Part shown: positions 1 through 8,699 of the stretch, one piece after another
How positions within the stretch are numbered: the first letter of the stretch is position 1
Layout: each line of letters starts with the position of its first letter
The notes under the pieces: generated by a model
Database searches by the model: none
Told to the model about the DNA's origin: nothing
Seen by the model: the letters and a program-made list of their open reading frames with translations, nothing else
Translations under genes and position numbers: made by a program
Assembly: GCF_010015475.1 (NCBI RefSeq)
Contig: NZ_SSNI01000018.1
Span: 59,417-123,416, forward strand
Direction of reading: 5' to 3'
Origin: Pontibacter pamirensis
GTDB taxonomy: Bacteria; Bacteroidota; Bacteroidia; Cytophagales; Hymenobacteraceae
Length of the DNA: 64,000 bases

Positions 1-627
1 CGTTTGGATGATGATCAGACCAATCTCAGGATGGCGCGTTATTTTGGTGTCTGGTTTATACATGTCGCGGTAACCCAGCAATACACTTCCCACTTCATCT
101 TCCCAGGCGCCTCTCTCCCAGTCCGGGTCCTGCAGCACGCTGCCGAATTCCCGTAGAAAGTACGTGAACTTTTGCACACACTGTGCCGCTTCCTTTTCTT
201 CTGCTTCGTCGGCGGCAAAAGGTTTGTAAAACAGCTCCCGCTCTTTGGCATTGATCCAGCACACCAGTTTCAGGGCCTCTCCTGCCAGTGGGTGGTTCAA
301 GTCAAATTCCCTAAAATCCCCGATTACAGCCATTTGCCGCAGCAGTTCCTCGTGCTCCAATGCTTGCTCCGGGTTAAGCAGCGCCCACACCCCCACAAAA
401 CCATCTATATCGAAATGATTCGCTGACACAAAGGGCAAATCCAATGCGGGCATGTTCTGCCGCAGGGCATGCAAAACAATGGCAGCGCTGGTATCGTCCT
501 GTACAGCAGCAGGTGTTGGCGCACCCTTCCAGTGCGACAGCATCACGCCGTTGGCATGGGTGCTGTCTACCACGATGGCTTTTTTATTTTTAACCTTTGA
601 AAAAGGAATGAATTGTTTTTTCTGCAT
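1..627 (-). CDS. Uncharacterized protein, 3' part cut off by the window edge
   Basis: A continuous reading frame of 209 codons runs leftward from an ATG at 627 to base 1 without a stop, so the C-terminus is missing. The protein begins MQKKQFIPFSKVKNKKAIVV and continues with a segment (DSTHANGVMLSHWKG) followed by DDTSAAIVLHAL and NHFDIDGFVGVW. The spacing of D, H and D residues in DSTHAN and NHFDIDG resembles a metal-binding hydrolase or DHH-like site, but this is only an impression. There is no signal peptide or membrane segment, so it is probably cytosolic. I do not recognise the family with confidence; similar unnamed proteins of Bacteroidota carry DUF labels. It is transcribed divergently from the nicotinate phosphoribosyltransferase gene, with 159 bp between the two starts. 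Codon use resembles the neighbours, which supports a real gene. Confidence 0.8.
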   Translation of the reverse strand, partial: MQKKQFIPFSKVKNKKAIVVDSTHANGVMLSHWKGAPTPAAVQDDTSAAIVLHALRQNMPALDLPFVSANHFDIDGFVGVWALLNPEQALEHEELLRQMAVIGDFREFDLNHPLAGEALKLVCWINAKERELFYKPFAADEAEEKEAAQCVQKFTYFLREFGSVLQDPDWERGAWEDEVGSVLLGYRDMYKPDTKITRHPEIGLIIIQT

Positions 628-786
628 GACCTAAAATTGCATCCGTCAGCATTCAGACGCAAATTGTTGATTTGTTTAATTGCTGAATCACTAAATTGCC
701 GGTCTGTAGAACAGAAATAAGCACTAAACTAATTCAAGCTGCTAAAGTAATGGCAGCAACTGCTTCTTCATCACTAATTCCCCGAC

Positions 787-2247
787 ATGTCTTTAAAAGA
801 TATTTACGCAACCTCCCTCACCCTGCTCACTGACTTTTACCAGCTTACCATGGCGTACGGCTACTGGAAAAAAGGTATGGCAGAGCAGGAAGCAGTTTTC
901 CATTTATACTTCCGGAAGAACCCGTTCAAAGGAGGATATACCATTGCCGCTGGTTTAGAGCATGCGGTGCAGTATTTACAGGAGCTACAGTTTCGGGAGG
1001 AGGATTTGAAGTATTTATCCGGCCTGAAGGGAAACCAGGGGCAGCCGCTTTTTGAGCAGGATTTTATACAGTACCTGCAGGATCTCAAGTTCACCTGTAG
1101 TGTAGATGCCATTCCGGAAGGCACTGCCGTGTTTCCGAATGAGCCCCTGGTGCGGGTAAGAGGGCCGTTGCTGCAGGCGCAGCTCATCGAAACACCGCTG
1201 CTCACCCTCATCAACTTCGAAACCCTGATAGCGACCAAGGCTGCCCGCATTGCCGATGCCGCCAAAGGAGACGCAGTCATTGAGTTCGGCATGCGCCGCG
1301 CGCAGGGCATCGACGGCTCCCTATCCGCCTCAAGAGCAGCTTATATAGGCGGCACCAGCGCCACCTCTAACTTGCTGGCGGGCCAGCTATACGGTATACC
1401 CGTAAGGGGTACACATGCCCACAGCTGGGTGCAGGCTTTCGACTCGGAGGAGGAGGCTTTTGCCGCTTACGGAGAAGCGTTTCCGCAGGATTCTGTTTTC
1501 CTGGTGGATACTTACAATACCCTGCAAGGTGTAAAGAATGCCATTGAAACAGCCAGGAAGCTTCAGCCGAAAGGCTTCAAGTTTGGCGGCATCCGCCTTG
1601 ACTCCGGCGACCTGACTTACCTGAGTATAGAAGCCCGTAAACTGCTGGACAGAGCTGGCTTCACAGACACCAACATTGTGGCCAGCAACGACCTGGATGA
1701 GCACATCATCACGAGCCTGAAGCACGAGGGCTCCAAAGTGAATGTATGGGGCATAGGCACCAAAATGGTAACCGCTTACGACCAGCCTGCCCTTGGTGGT
1801 GTGTACAAACTGGCAGCCCTAAAGCAACCGGACGGCAACTGGGAATATAAAGTGAAGCTGTCGGAGCAGCGGGCGAAAACGTCAAACCCGGGTATACTGC
1901 AGGTGCGCCGGTTTTATGATAAAAGCGGCAATATGGCAGATATGATTTACAACGAACTGCAGCCGCTGCCGGAGCAACTCCAGATTGTGGACCCGCTGGA
2001 CAGCACCCGCCGCAAAACCATTTCACCGGGAACAGCTTCTGAAGTATTGCTAATACCCGTATTTAAAGAAGGGCAACTGATTTATACGCTGCCAGACCTG
2101 GCCACCATCAAAGCCCGGACAAAAGCACAACTGGACAGGCTGCACGAAAGTATACGCCGTTACCTGAACCCGCACAACTACCCGGCTGGTTTAGAGGAAA
2201 GCCTGCACCAATACAAAACAGATCTCATTTTAAAGCTGAGAAGCTAA
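787..2247 (+). CDS. pncB: Nicotinate phosphoribosyltransferase
   Basis: This enzyme joins nicotinate to PRPP with ATP hydrolysis to give nicotinate mononucleotide, the salvage entry to NAD in the cytosol. The 486-residue length is normal for the family. The N-terminus has the typical LLTDFYQLTMAYGYWKKG segment that forms the substrate-binding start of the fold. EFGMRRAQG lies near residue 166, GTHAHSW near 207 (it carries the histidine phosphorylated in the catalytic cycle), and FGGIRLDSGDL near 268 (phosphate and ribose contacts). The start is the first ATG; no ribosome binding site is visible, as usual in this phylum. It stands alone: the next gene on the right is convergent, and the stops are 1 bp apart (TAA ends at 2247, the HNH stop starts at 2249). 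Nothing in it looks truncated or unusual. Confidence 0.97.
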   Translation: MSLKDIYATSLTLLTDFYQLTMAYGYWKKGMAEQEAVFHLYFRKNPFKGGYTIAAGLEHAVQYLQELQFREEDLKYLSGLKGNQGQPLFEQDFIQYLQDLKFTCSVDAIPEGTAVFPNEPLVRVRGPLLQAQLIETPLLTLINFETLIATKAARIADAAKGDAVIEFGMRRAQGIDGSLSASRAAYIGGTSATSNLLAGQLYGIPVRGTHAHSWVQAFDSEEEAFAAYGEAFPQDSVFLVDTYNTLQGVKNAIETARKLQPKGFKFGGIRLDSGDLTYLSIEARKLLDRAGFTDTNIVASNDLDEHIITSLKHEGSKVNVWGIGTKMVTAYDQPALGGVYKLAALKQPDGNWEYKVKLSEQRAKTSNPGILQVRRFYDKSGNMADMIYNELQPLPEQLQIVDPLDSTRRKTISPGTASEVLLIPVFKEGQLIYTLPDLATIKARTKAQLDRLHESIRRYLNPHNYPAGLEESLHQYKTDLILKLRS

Positions 2248-2248
2248 C

Positions 2249-2542
2249 TCACCGCCGCTTCTTGCCTCTCCTGTTAGAGATGCGCTGGATGCGTTTTCCC
2301 CGCACCCACTTCAGGTATTTCTGCAGCGGCTCCGCCTTTTGCAGGGCAGGTATACTATTGTATGCAGTTGCTAAGTCGCGGTTGGTGAAGGTAAGGTGAA
2401 TGGTGCTGTGGCAGGGCTGGCAAAGCTCAGCGGTGGCACCATAACGGCCTCCCTCTTCCCGCGGAACGAGGTGGTGCCGAGACAGGTTTTGCACCTCTCT
2501 CTCACAAAGTTCACAAACCGTCTCATCCTGCTTCTTCGCCAT
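2249..2542 (-). CDS. Small HNH-type nuclease domain protein
   Basis: A 97-residue protein made almost only of an HNH/zinc-finger nuclease domain. CELCE near residues 10-14 and CQPCHSTIH near residues 41-49 supply two CxxC zinc-binding pairs. The HHLVPRE segment near 23-29 is the betabeta-alpha-metal core with the catalytic histidine pair. A basic tail (RGKKRR) ends the protein and probably touches nucleic acid. Stand-alone HNH proteins of this size are common in bacterial chromosomes, and most have no assigned role; nicking of DNA or a repair function are possible. It is not next to phage or restriction genes here, so a defence role is not supported. It converges on pncB with only 1 bp between the stops and diverges from the MFS gene. 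Confidence 0.85.
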   Translation of the reverse strand: MAKKQDETVCELCEREVQNLSRHHLVPREEGGRYGATAELCQPCHSTIHLTFTNRDLATAYNSIPALQKAEPLQKYLKWVRGKRIQRISNRRGKKRR

Positions 2543-2672
2543 AGTTTTGATTACGTGTACCAGATGTTTCTCTTTCAGAAAACAATCAAGCCACGATGAT
2601 AGTTTAAAGAGGTTCTTCCTAAAAGAGCAGGTTTATGCTTACTTTTACGCTCTTCTATTGACTGTCAGAAAT

Positions 2673-3926
2673 ATGAAAGCCTCTCCACAAGAGCCTGCAG
2701 GTACAGATATTGCCGAATCCGATGCCGTTGTTCCGAAGAAGGTCATCCGGGAGGGGCTGTTAATCTTTTTACTGGCTGCCATCCAGTTCACGCACATGAT
2801 CGACTTCGTGATCATGATGCCGCTGGGCCCGCAGTTGATGCGCGTGTTTGGTATCTCACCTCAGGAATTTGGCCTGCTGGTATCATCCTATACCTTTAGT
2901 GCGGCAGTGGCTGGGTTTATTAGCGCTCTTATCATTGATCGCTTTGATAGGAAGCATGCGCTGCTTGGTTTGTACCTAGGCTTTACATTAGGTACACTGG
3001 CCTGTGCCATGGCGCCGACCTATGGGCTGCTGCTGGCGGCGAGAATACTATCCGGGGCTTTTGGCGGTGTGCTGGGTGCTGTGTTGTTAGCCATCATCGG
3101 GGATGCTATACCGGAGCAGCGACGTGGTGCTGCCACGGGTAAGGTCATGGCTGCCTTTTCGGTAGCCTCTATTGCCGGTATTCCGATAGGTCTGTACCTG
3201 GCAAGCCAGACAAGCTGGCACGCCCCTTTTTACCTCGTGGCGGCTCTAAGCTTAGTGATTCTTCTGGTAGGTTTTTTCTTTCTGCCAACTATGCGGGGCC
3301 ACCTGACAAATGCCATTAAAGAAAGCCCCTTCCTGGTAATCCGGAACATTCTGGGCAAGCGAAACTTGCAGTGGTCTATGGCCTTGACGGTAGCGCTTAC
3401 AATGGCTGGCTTTTTTGTAGTGCCCTTCATTAGTCCGTATATGGTGGCTAATGTTGGATTTGAAGAGGCTGAGCTGAGCTATATCTATTTATTTGGTGGC
3501 CTGGCAACCGTTTTCACCTCGCAATGGGCCGGCCGCCTGGCTGACAAACACGGCAAGAAGCGTGTTTTCGCTATTTCTGCGCTACTTTCCATCCTGCCTA
3601 TCCTGGTGATTACGAATCTGCCACCAGTGCCACACTATATCGCCCTGATCATCACAACGTTTTTCTTTGTCTTCTTTGGCGCCCGCTTTGTGCCTGCCAT
3701 GGCCCTAATTACTTCCACTGTAGAGCCGAAGCTGAGAGGAAGCTTTATGAGCATCAATTCCTCTGTGCAGCAGCTAAGCGCCGGTTTGGGTTCGTTTGCA
3801 GCTGGCTATATCGTAAAAGAATCTGCTACAGGTACTTTGCTCCACTATTCCTGGGTTGGTTTTATAGCCTGTGCTATTACGCTGGTGTCCGTTTGGATAG
3901 TGCGGCACCTGAAGCCAATCTCTTAA
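2673..3926 (+). CDS. Major facilitator superfamily transporter
   Basis: A 417-residue inner-membrane permease with about 12 hydrophobic segments. The motif-A-like loop DRFDRKHALLG follows the second helix, and a related loop (GRLADKHGKKR) appears after the eighth, the usual duplicated MFS signature. The family resembles drug or sugar efflux MFS proteins (AraJ/YdhP-like), but the substrate cannot be read from sequence. I chose the ATG at 2673 (MKASPQEPAG) because the reading frame upstream to 2547 encodes an atypical Cys/Phe/Arg-rich stretch. The protein from 2673 has a short polar N-terminus followed directly by the first helix. No partner gene or dedicated regulator lies beside it. Confidence 0.9.
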   Translation: MKASPQEPAGTDIAESDAVVPKKVIREGLLIFLLAAIQFTHMIDFVIMMPLGPQLMRVFGISPQEFGLLVSSYTFSAAVAGFISALIIDRFDRKHALLGLYLGFTLGTLACAMAPTYGLLLAARILSGAFGGVLGAVLLAIIGDAIPEQRRGAATGKVMAAFSVASIAGIPIGLYLASQTSWHAPFYLVAALSLVILLVGFFFLPTMRGHLTNAIKESPFLVIRNILGKRNLQWSMALTVALTMAGFFVVPFISPYMVANVGFEEAELSYIYLFGGLATVFTSQWAGRLADKHGKKRVFAISALLSILPILVITNLPPVPHYIALIITTFFFVFFGARFVPAMALITSTVEPKLRGSFMSINSSVQQLSAGLGSFAAGYIVKESATGTLLHYSWVGFIACAITLVSVWIVRHLKPIS

Positions 3927-4157
3927 AGAATGATACCCTGCTGTATACAGCCTTAAATTGTGTCATAAAAGGAAGTGTGTCTTTAAGTATTCCACTTTTG
4001 GTGGCGTTCATTTTGATATCTGTGAACAAAATGCACAGACCTATGCCTTTTTGTATCAAAACCGGAATATATAATTCTTCTGCCAGATAAGCTGTAAGAC
4101 TTACTCATAGAGAGTTCAATTTCTTTATTTCAGGAGAAAAAAAATGAAATAAGTATT

Positions 4158-4346
4158 TTAACATATAGCTAGCTGCGAGTTGTTATCGCACCAGTTAACC
4201 CATCTTTCATAGATTGCATCATCTGGTGTTATCAGCCCTTCCTCATGTATCTTCAGCTTATCTTTGGTGATTTTTCCGGCTTTCTTATGTATAGACCATG
4301 ACGGAAATATCCTTTTTAACGCTGCCACAAAGGCCGTATAAAAGCA
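4158..4346 (-). pseudogene. Possible C-terminal gene remnant in the gap upstream of the curlin gene
   Basis: The minus strand of this gap holds an open stretch of about 62 codons ending in TAA at 4158-4160. It has natural-looking composition (…GKITKDKLKIHEEG…ERWVNWCDNN…) but no ATG. A stop codon (TAG, plus-strand CTA at 4347-4349) closes it upstream. It reads like the tail of a larger soluble protein whose front has been lost. I do not recognise the family. It could also be chance coding potential. The rest of the 3927-4516 gap is AT-rich and shows no other gene. Confidence 0.25.
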
Positions 4347-4476
4347 CTATTATAAAATTTAATAATAATTTTCTTAAAACTTATAACATTCCTATACCTC
4401 TTATGGTATAAACGGAAAGGAATATATATATTATGCCTGTATTGGAGCATCCGATTATTCCATTTTTAATATCATA

Positions 4477-4506
4477 TTTTTTTCACCTAAATTTTTTCAC
4501 CTAAAT
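4477..4506 (+). repeat. Two tandem 14-bp units immediately upstream of the curlin start
   Basis: The sequence TCACCTAAAT occurs at 4483-4492 and again at 4497-4506, each preceded by a T-run, giving a 14-bp tandem duplication. It ends 10 bp before the ATG at 4517. The surrounding 170 bp are strongly AT-rich. It may lie in the curlin 5' leader or promoter, and it could equally be a replication-slippage product. No clear TAnnTTTG box is visible beside it. Confidence 0.5.
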
Positions 4507-4516
4507 ATTAACAGTT

Positions 4517-5305
4517 ATGAGAAAACTTAAACTCATTTTAGCAGCAGCTTTAGTCACGCCAACACTTTGTATGGCCCAGAACGAGCTAACGATTGAACAG
4601 GTCGGAACTCAACTCGAGGCAGAAGTTAATCAGGTTGGCAATCGTAACCTGACTGAAATTTCACAGCGAGGTACCACACAAATGGTGCAGGTGATGCAAT
4701 CGGGCCGTGACAACGGAAACTATCTGGACCAGGAAGGTGCTGCGAATGTAATTAATTTAGAACAGGCCGGTTCCGGCAACTACTCCATGCAGTTTCAAGG
4801 TGGTGAGTCCAACACCGCATCTATAGAGCAGGTAGGAAGAGATGGTTACGTTTATACCGAGCAATTCGGAACTTCCAACACTGCAGAAGCTTATCAACTT
4901 GGAGATACAAGGGCTGGTTCTCTTGAACAGTTTCAATGGGGTGATTTTAACGTGGCCAGAGTCGATCAGGTATCCGGCAGGAACAATGTTGCCTGGCAAG
5001 GCCAGTATGGCGACTTGAACGCTGCTGTGGCATATCAGATGGGTGACAGAATGTACGCTGTTTCATACCAAGAAGGTAGCTTGAACGCATCTGCCATCGT
5101 GCAGTATGGCGCAGATAACTATGCTGAAATGGAACAGTATGGTAGCTTGAACATAGGCGCTATATATCAGGCAGGCTCAGGTAATTTAGGTTATATTGGC
5201 CAGTGGGGTACCGGCAACGTTGCAGCAATCATTCAGAACGGCAACAACAGAAATGCCGTTGTTACCCAGGTAGGTAATTTCAATTCTATCATCGTAAATC
5301 AGTAA
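4517..5305 (+). CDS. Curlin-repeat amyloid subunit (CsgA/B-like)
   Basis: A 262-residue exported fibre protein. Residues 1-20 form a signal peptide ending in CMAQ. Nearly all of the rest is built of about 21 units of 11 residues (some 10, 12 or 13) of the form (aliphatic/aromatic)-A-x-(aliphatic)-x-Q-x-G-x-x-N. These are the strand-loop units of the curlin beta-solenoid; examples are the units ending YGSLN, AGSGN and WGTGN. Gln and Asn ladders stabilise the amyloid in curli. The protein ends right after a last half unit (SIIVNQ). E. coli CsgA has five 22-residue repeats, so this one has about twice as many. The csgE, csgF and csgG genes lie 3.4 kb to the right on the other strand, making this the likely secreted substrate. 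Only one curlin gene is present, so it may combine nucleator and major-subunit roles, or partners may lie elsewhere. Confidence 0.93.
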   Translation: MRKLKLILAAALVTPTLCMAQNELTIEQVGTQLEAEVNQVGNRNLTEISQRGTTQMVQVMQSGRDNGNYLDQEGAANVINLEQAGSGNYSMQFQGGESNTASIEQVGRDGYVYTEQFGTSNTAEAYQLGDTRAGSLEQFQWGDFNVARVDQVSGRNNVAWQGQYGDLNAAVAYQMGDRMYAVSYQEGSLNASAIVQYGADNYAEMEQYGSLNIGAIYQAGSGNLGYIGQWGTGNVAAIIQNGNNRNAVVTQVGNFNSIIVNQ

Positions 5306-5320
5306 TCACAAATTATCTAT

Positions 5321-5362
5321 AAAAGAAAAGCGGCTGCCTCTTATGGCAGCCGCTTTTCTTTT
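5321..5362. terminator. Bidirectional hairpin terminator between curlin and propeller genes
   Basis: A perfect 18-bp stem (5321-5338 with 5345-5362) with a 6-base loop. The outer part of the stem is A-rich on the left and T-rich on the right, so a T-run follows the GC core in either direction. It lies 15 bp after the curlin stop and 123 bp past the stop of the convergent propeller gene. Confidence 0.9.
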
Positions 5363-5484
5363 ATAGTCAGTTTTTAAAAACTTTCTGATTTTGTTCTCGC
5401 GCAAACTGTAAAGCAGGAATTTAAATCAGTACCGAAAACGATGTCCCCCTTTCGCCGCTACAAGTGTTGTGTCCATCTATTCAC

Positions 5485-6999
5485 CTATTCCCAGTCAGGC
5501 ATGGTGGCGTTGGAGAAGAGTTTTACTCTGTTTCTGCCATCAGAGGCATCCATTATGTAGATGTCGTGCGGACCGAGGTTATCATTCGGTGTGTTCACGA
5601 AAATAATTTTTGAGCCGTCTGGAGAATATCTCGGGTAAAGGTCGTTTGTTCCTTCGGGCTTGAATCGTGAAAGATCAATTAAACCCGAGCCATCTGTATT
5701 AATGCGGTAGATGTGTGCATTCAGCTGTCGCCCTTCCAGGTTTTCAAAACCGGAAGCATCGTGCGTATATAAAATGTTGTTGCCATCAATAGAAAAAGCA
5801 GGGCTTTCTACCCGGCCGGGGAGGTTGCCCACCAGCAATTCCATACCGGATCCATCGGCGTTCATGATGTATATTTCAGAGTCGTTGATGTTAGCGCCTA
5901 TTGTTTGTGCTGCTATTTTATCTCCGCTTCCTGTCCAGTCCATCATCCGGAAATGCCGGTTGGCAGGCGCGGTGGCTATCAATGTGAGGCCAGAGCCATC
6001 ACGCTCTATGCGGTAGAGGTTATTGTAGTTGGGGTAGAGCAGTTGCCCCCCGTCTGGCGACCAGACAAAGCCAATGCCTTGGTTATGGTATCCAGCAACG
6101 GGCACACTGGTGATTTGCCGTTTGTTGGATCCATCCCTGTTCATCGAGAAAATCTGTGGCTCTATACCAATATTGGAAGAGTAGGCAATTACATCGCGCT
6201 GCGGATTTAAAACTGGCCACCACTCACGGCTAAATTCAGAGGTCAGGCGAAAGGTATTTGCCTCTGTCCCGTCTGAGCTGTAAACATTATAGTCACCGTC
6301 CGTTGCACGGGCAAAAAGATACCGGGCTTCTGGTAACGCAACAGTCGTAAAGCTCCAAACTTCTCCATTGGTCAGCCTGCCGTTATTGTCTTTCACAACC
6401 ACCTGCCAAAAATAAGTTGTGTTATACATCAGGTCGCGCACCGCCACACTTGTGTCTGAAACTGCTTCTGCAATTTTTCTCTTATCTGTGCTACCGGACT
6501 CATACAGGAACACATCATAGGTCAACGAATCGCTGTTAACAGTGTCCGGTGCCTGCCAACTAAGCGTAATGTCTATTGGCTGCCCGGTTGCATTTGCCTC
6601 AGGATCAGGATTACCCGGCAGCGCCGGAACAGAACCGCCAGCCTGGGTCTCCTCCAGCACCAGCGTTACATCACTCTGTTCTGCGTTTCTTACAGCAATG
6701 GTTGCCGTCTTGGTTTTATAGCCAAGCTTCTGGGCTGAGATGGTGTAATTCCCTCTTGCAATATTCGTGATAGAGAAAACGCCTTCTGCATCTGTGATAA
6801 CGGCTGAAGTGGCAGGATTCGTTGTGATGCTCACTGCCTCAACCGGACGATTCGTTTCAGCGTCGATAACTACACCTCTGATGGATCCTTGTCCATTTGG
6901 CTCTATGGTGTCTTCGTTACACGCCACAATTCCTGTTAGGAGCAGTAAAAAGAGAATGAACTTAAGGGCAGATTTTTTTAAGTATATGTACACTTTCAT
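5485..6999 (-). CDS. Lipoprotein with regulatory-like, fibronectin III and TolB-type propeller domains
   Basis: A 504-residue protein anchored as a lipoprotein: a hydrophobic segment (residues 13-26) ends in the lipobox GIVAC with the modified Cys at 27. A carboxypeptidase regulatory-like beta-sandwich follows at about 36-118 (GSIRGVVIDAETNRPV and GYKTKTATI). Next comes a fibronectin type III-like domain at about 119-219 (TLSWQAP, YFWQVVVKD, WSFTT). The C-terminal half, about 225-504, has repeated WD-like blades of the TolB/PD40 type (SPDGSKIIFV, IYIMNADGSG, SRDG-like loops). Such proteins usually sit at the cell surface and bind proteins or glycans. It is the last gene on the same strand after csgE-F-G, 213 bp beyond csgG, and is convergent with the curlin gene. 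That suggests, but does not prove, a role in curli assembly or anchoring. Confidence 0.85.
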   Translation of the reverse strand: MKVYIYLKKSALKFILFLLLLTGIVACNEDTIEPNGQGSIRGVVIDAETNRPVEAVSITTNPATSAVITDAEGVFSITNIARGNYTISAQKLGYKTKTATIAVRNAEQSDVTLVLEETQAGGSVPALPGNPDPEANATGQPIDITLSWQAPDTVNSDSLTYDVFLYESGSTDKRKIAEAVSDTSVAVRDLMYNTTYFWQVVVKDNNGRLTNGEVWSFTTVALPEARYLFARATDGDYNVYSSDGTEANTFRLTSEFSREWWPVLNPQRDVIAYSSNIGIEPQIFSMNRDGSNKRQITSVPVAGYHNQGIGFVWSPDGGQLLYPNYNNLYRIERDGSGLTLIATAPANRHFRMMDWTGSGDKIAAQTIGANINDSEIYIMNADGSGMELLVGNLPGRVESPAFSIDGNNILYTHDASGFENLEGRQLNAHIYRINTDGSGLIDLSRFKPEGTNDLYPRYSPDGSKIIFVNTPNDNLGPHDIYIMDASDGRNRVKLFSNATMPDWE

Positions 7000-7212
7000 G
7001 GAAAAAATTGATAGAAATTTACTGGGTTACTACCGCTAACAACCTTCAGAACATGGCATGAAGCGCCAGATCCGCACGTAGTGCTAAAAGGTAATAACTT
7101 ATATGGTTCATCTACAAAGCTATCGCTTCAATCACTATAAGCTACTATATATAATTCTGATAAACAAGATGATACAGCACTTTCAAAGGAACAAATCTGT
7201 ACCTGCTGCTTA

Positions 7213-8607
7213 TCACCTGTACAAGCCAAAGTAAAAGTTGATTCCTGCTTTCGCGGTCCAGAAGTAGTCATTAAACCTACCTTGCTCCACAGCGTCGAAG
7301 GTGTCGTTCAGCAGGTAAGAACTGGAGGCGTTTATATCTAGGCCGATGCGATTGGTTAAGAAGTATTCATAACCTACTCCCGCTTTTATGTAAGGATTAA
7401 GGCCCTCTGCCCCAAAATCAGTAAAAATATCGTCCGTTGTCAAAGCTCCTCCTCCTACCTGCAGATAAGGAGTATGTTTGAGTTTGGGAAAGAAATTGTA
7501 GTTCAGGTTCAGTTCAGCATAATTCACCGGAAGGTCAAATACTTCACGTGTTGCCAATCCTCCTCTACCAAACTTCAGGTCAATCCCCAGGTTGTTTCTG
7601 GTACTGATTTTTAAGCCTAGTTCCCCCATCGGTCTCACCACCGGGTTTGAGTAGTCGCCGCGATAGAGCATACCTCCGCCAGCAATACTTGCCCCTATGA
7701 GTCCCCGCCTCTCCTCCTGCAGTTGCCCCTGAATGTCAGAATGCTGTATATCCTCTTTTTCCTGAATATAATCCCGGATGATAGCCGATTCCATGGCAGC
7801 AGGGTTTTCCAGATCCCAGTATCCAGCCTGAATACCTTCAACAATTAAACTTTGAACGGCTTTGTTTATCGCTTCTTTTACAGCTATCTCGGTCGGTTCA
7901 TTGTAAGTGAAACCGGTTTCAGCCTCTAAGAGACGCTTAAAGGTAACATACCGGAAAAGGCCAAAATCAACAGATTGTGAAAGGATGGTTTTTGAAGTGT
8001 AGACGGTCTTCAGGATTTCACCTGTACTCGATGATACGGCCCTTAAATAAATGGTGACCTTGTCTTCTCGGTACTGCCCTGATCCTCCTGCCCCAAAATA
8101 GCGAAGCCCGGCACCACCGGTTACGACGTTGGCGTCATAAGAGATAATACCGCCTTCCAATATAACCCCGGCAAAGAGAAGGCCGGGTAGAGCAGGTTGT
8201 TTCTTGCCTGTAATTGCTTCCGCTTCGGCACGGGTAGAACGGATAATCTTGCGCTCGTTTAGCAGGTTACCCAGGTTCTCCCGCTCAATCGGGATGAACC
8301 AGCCAGACTCTTCCAGTGCGTTTATCAAAATAGTGGTAGCCCCCTGCGTAACAGCCGTAGACCAGTTGGCACCGGTAACAGATGGCTTGTACTGCCCGGT
8401 CTGGTCTCTGAACTTGTAAACTGCTGCCACCACTTTTTGCTCTGGAGGCGGCAAGTTCACCATATCCCCGCTTTCAGGGGCCGGAACCCCTAGCATAGCT
8501 CTTGAAGTCTGAAATGGCTGATTGAAATAAGGCGCGCAGGCAGGTAAATAGAACAGTAGCAACAGTACGGTAAGGGCGCGTACGCGCCGAAACATATTAA
8601 GCAGCAT
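7213..8607 (-). CDS. csgG: Curli secretion channel CsgG with an added C-terminal beta-barrel-like domain
   Basis: CsgG forms the nonameric outer-membrane lipoprotein channel that exports curlins. From the ATG at 8607 the protein has 464 residues. A hydrophobic signal ends in the lipobox YLPAC (Cys24), so I prefer this start, or the ATG at 8595, to one at 8667. Residues about 50-280 match CsgG: KVVAAVYKFRDQTGQYK, GATTILINALEESGWF, IPIERENLGNLLNERKI, GGIISYDANVVTGGAG and RYFGAGGSGQYREDKVTIYLR. A Glu/Gln-rich linker follows. The last 170 residues show alternating strands typical of an eight-stranded outer-membrane barrel (GELGLKISTRNNLGIDLKFG, YLQVGGGALTTDD, GVGYEYFLTNRIGLDINAS). E. coli CsgG is about 277 residues, so the tail is an addition. 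It sits 92 bp after csgF in the csgE-F-G order. Confidence 0.93.
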   Translation of the reverse strand: MLLNMFRRVRALTVLLLLFYLPACAPYFNQPFQTSRAMLGVPAPESGDMVNLPPPEQKVVAAVYKFRDQTGQYKPSVTGANWSTAVTQGATTILINALEESGWFIPIERENLGNLLNERKIIRSTRAEAEAITGKKQPALPGLLFAGVILEGGIISYDANVVTGGAGLRYFGAGGSGQYREDKVTIYLRAVSSSTGEILKTVYTSKTILSQSVDFGLFRYVTFKRLLEAETGFTYNEPTEIAVKEAINKAVQSLIVEGIQAGYWDLENPAAMESAIIRDYIQEKEDIQHSDIQGQLQEERRGLIGASIAGGGMLYRGDYSNPVVRPMGELGLKISTRNNLGIDLKFGRGGLATREVFDLPVNYAELNLNYNFFPKLKHTPYLQVGGGALTTDDIFTDFGAEGLNPYIKAGVGYEYFLTNRIGLDINASSSYLLNDTFDAVEQGRFNDYFWTAKAGINFYFGLYR

Positions 8608-8699
8608 AAGAAAGGGGGACGTAGGCATAAGGGCGTAAAGGTGTGGCAAGGAGCAGTTCGAAAGCAAAGGCTGGCACAGGCAAATTTAATTACAACCTA

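Noticed and set aside
2547..2672. Longer MFS transporter start at 2547
   Set aside because: The added 42 residues are Cys/Phe/Arg-rich and not seen in the family; the ATG at 2673 is followed directly by the first helix region.
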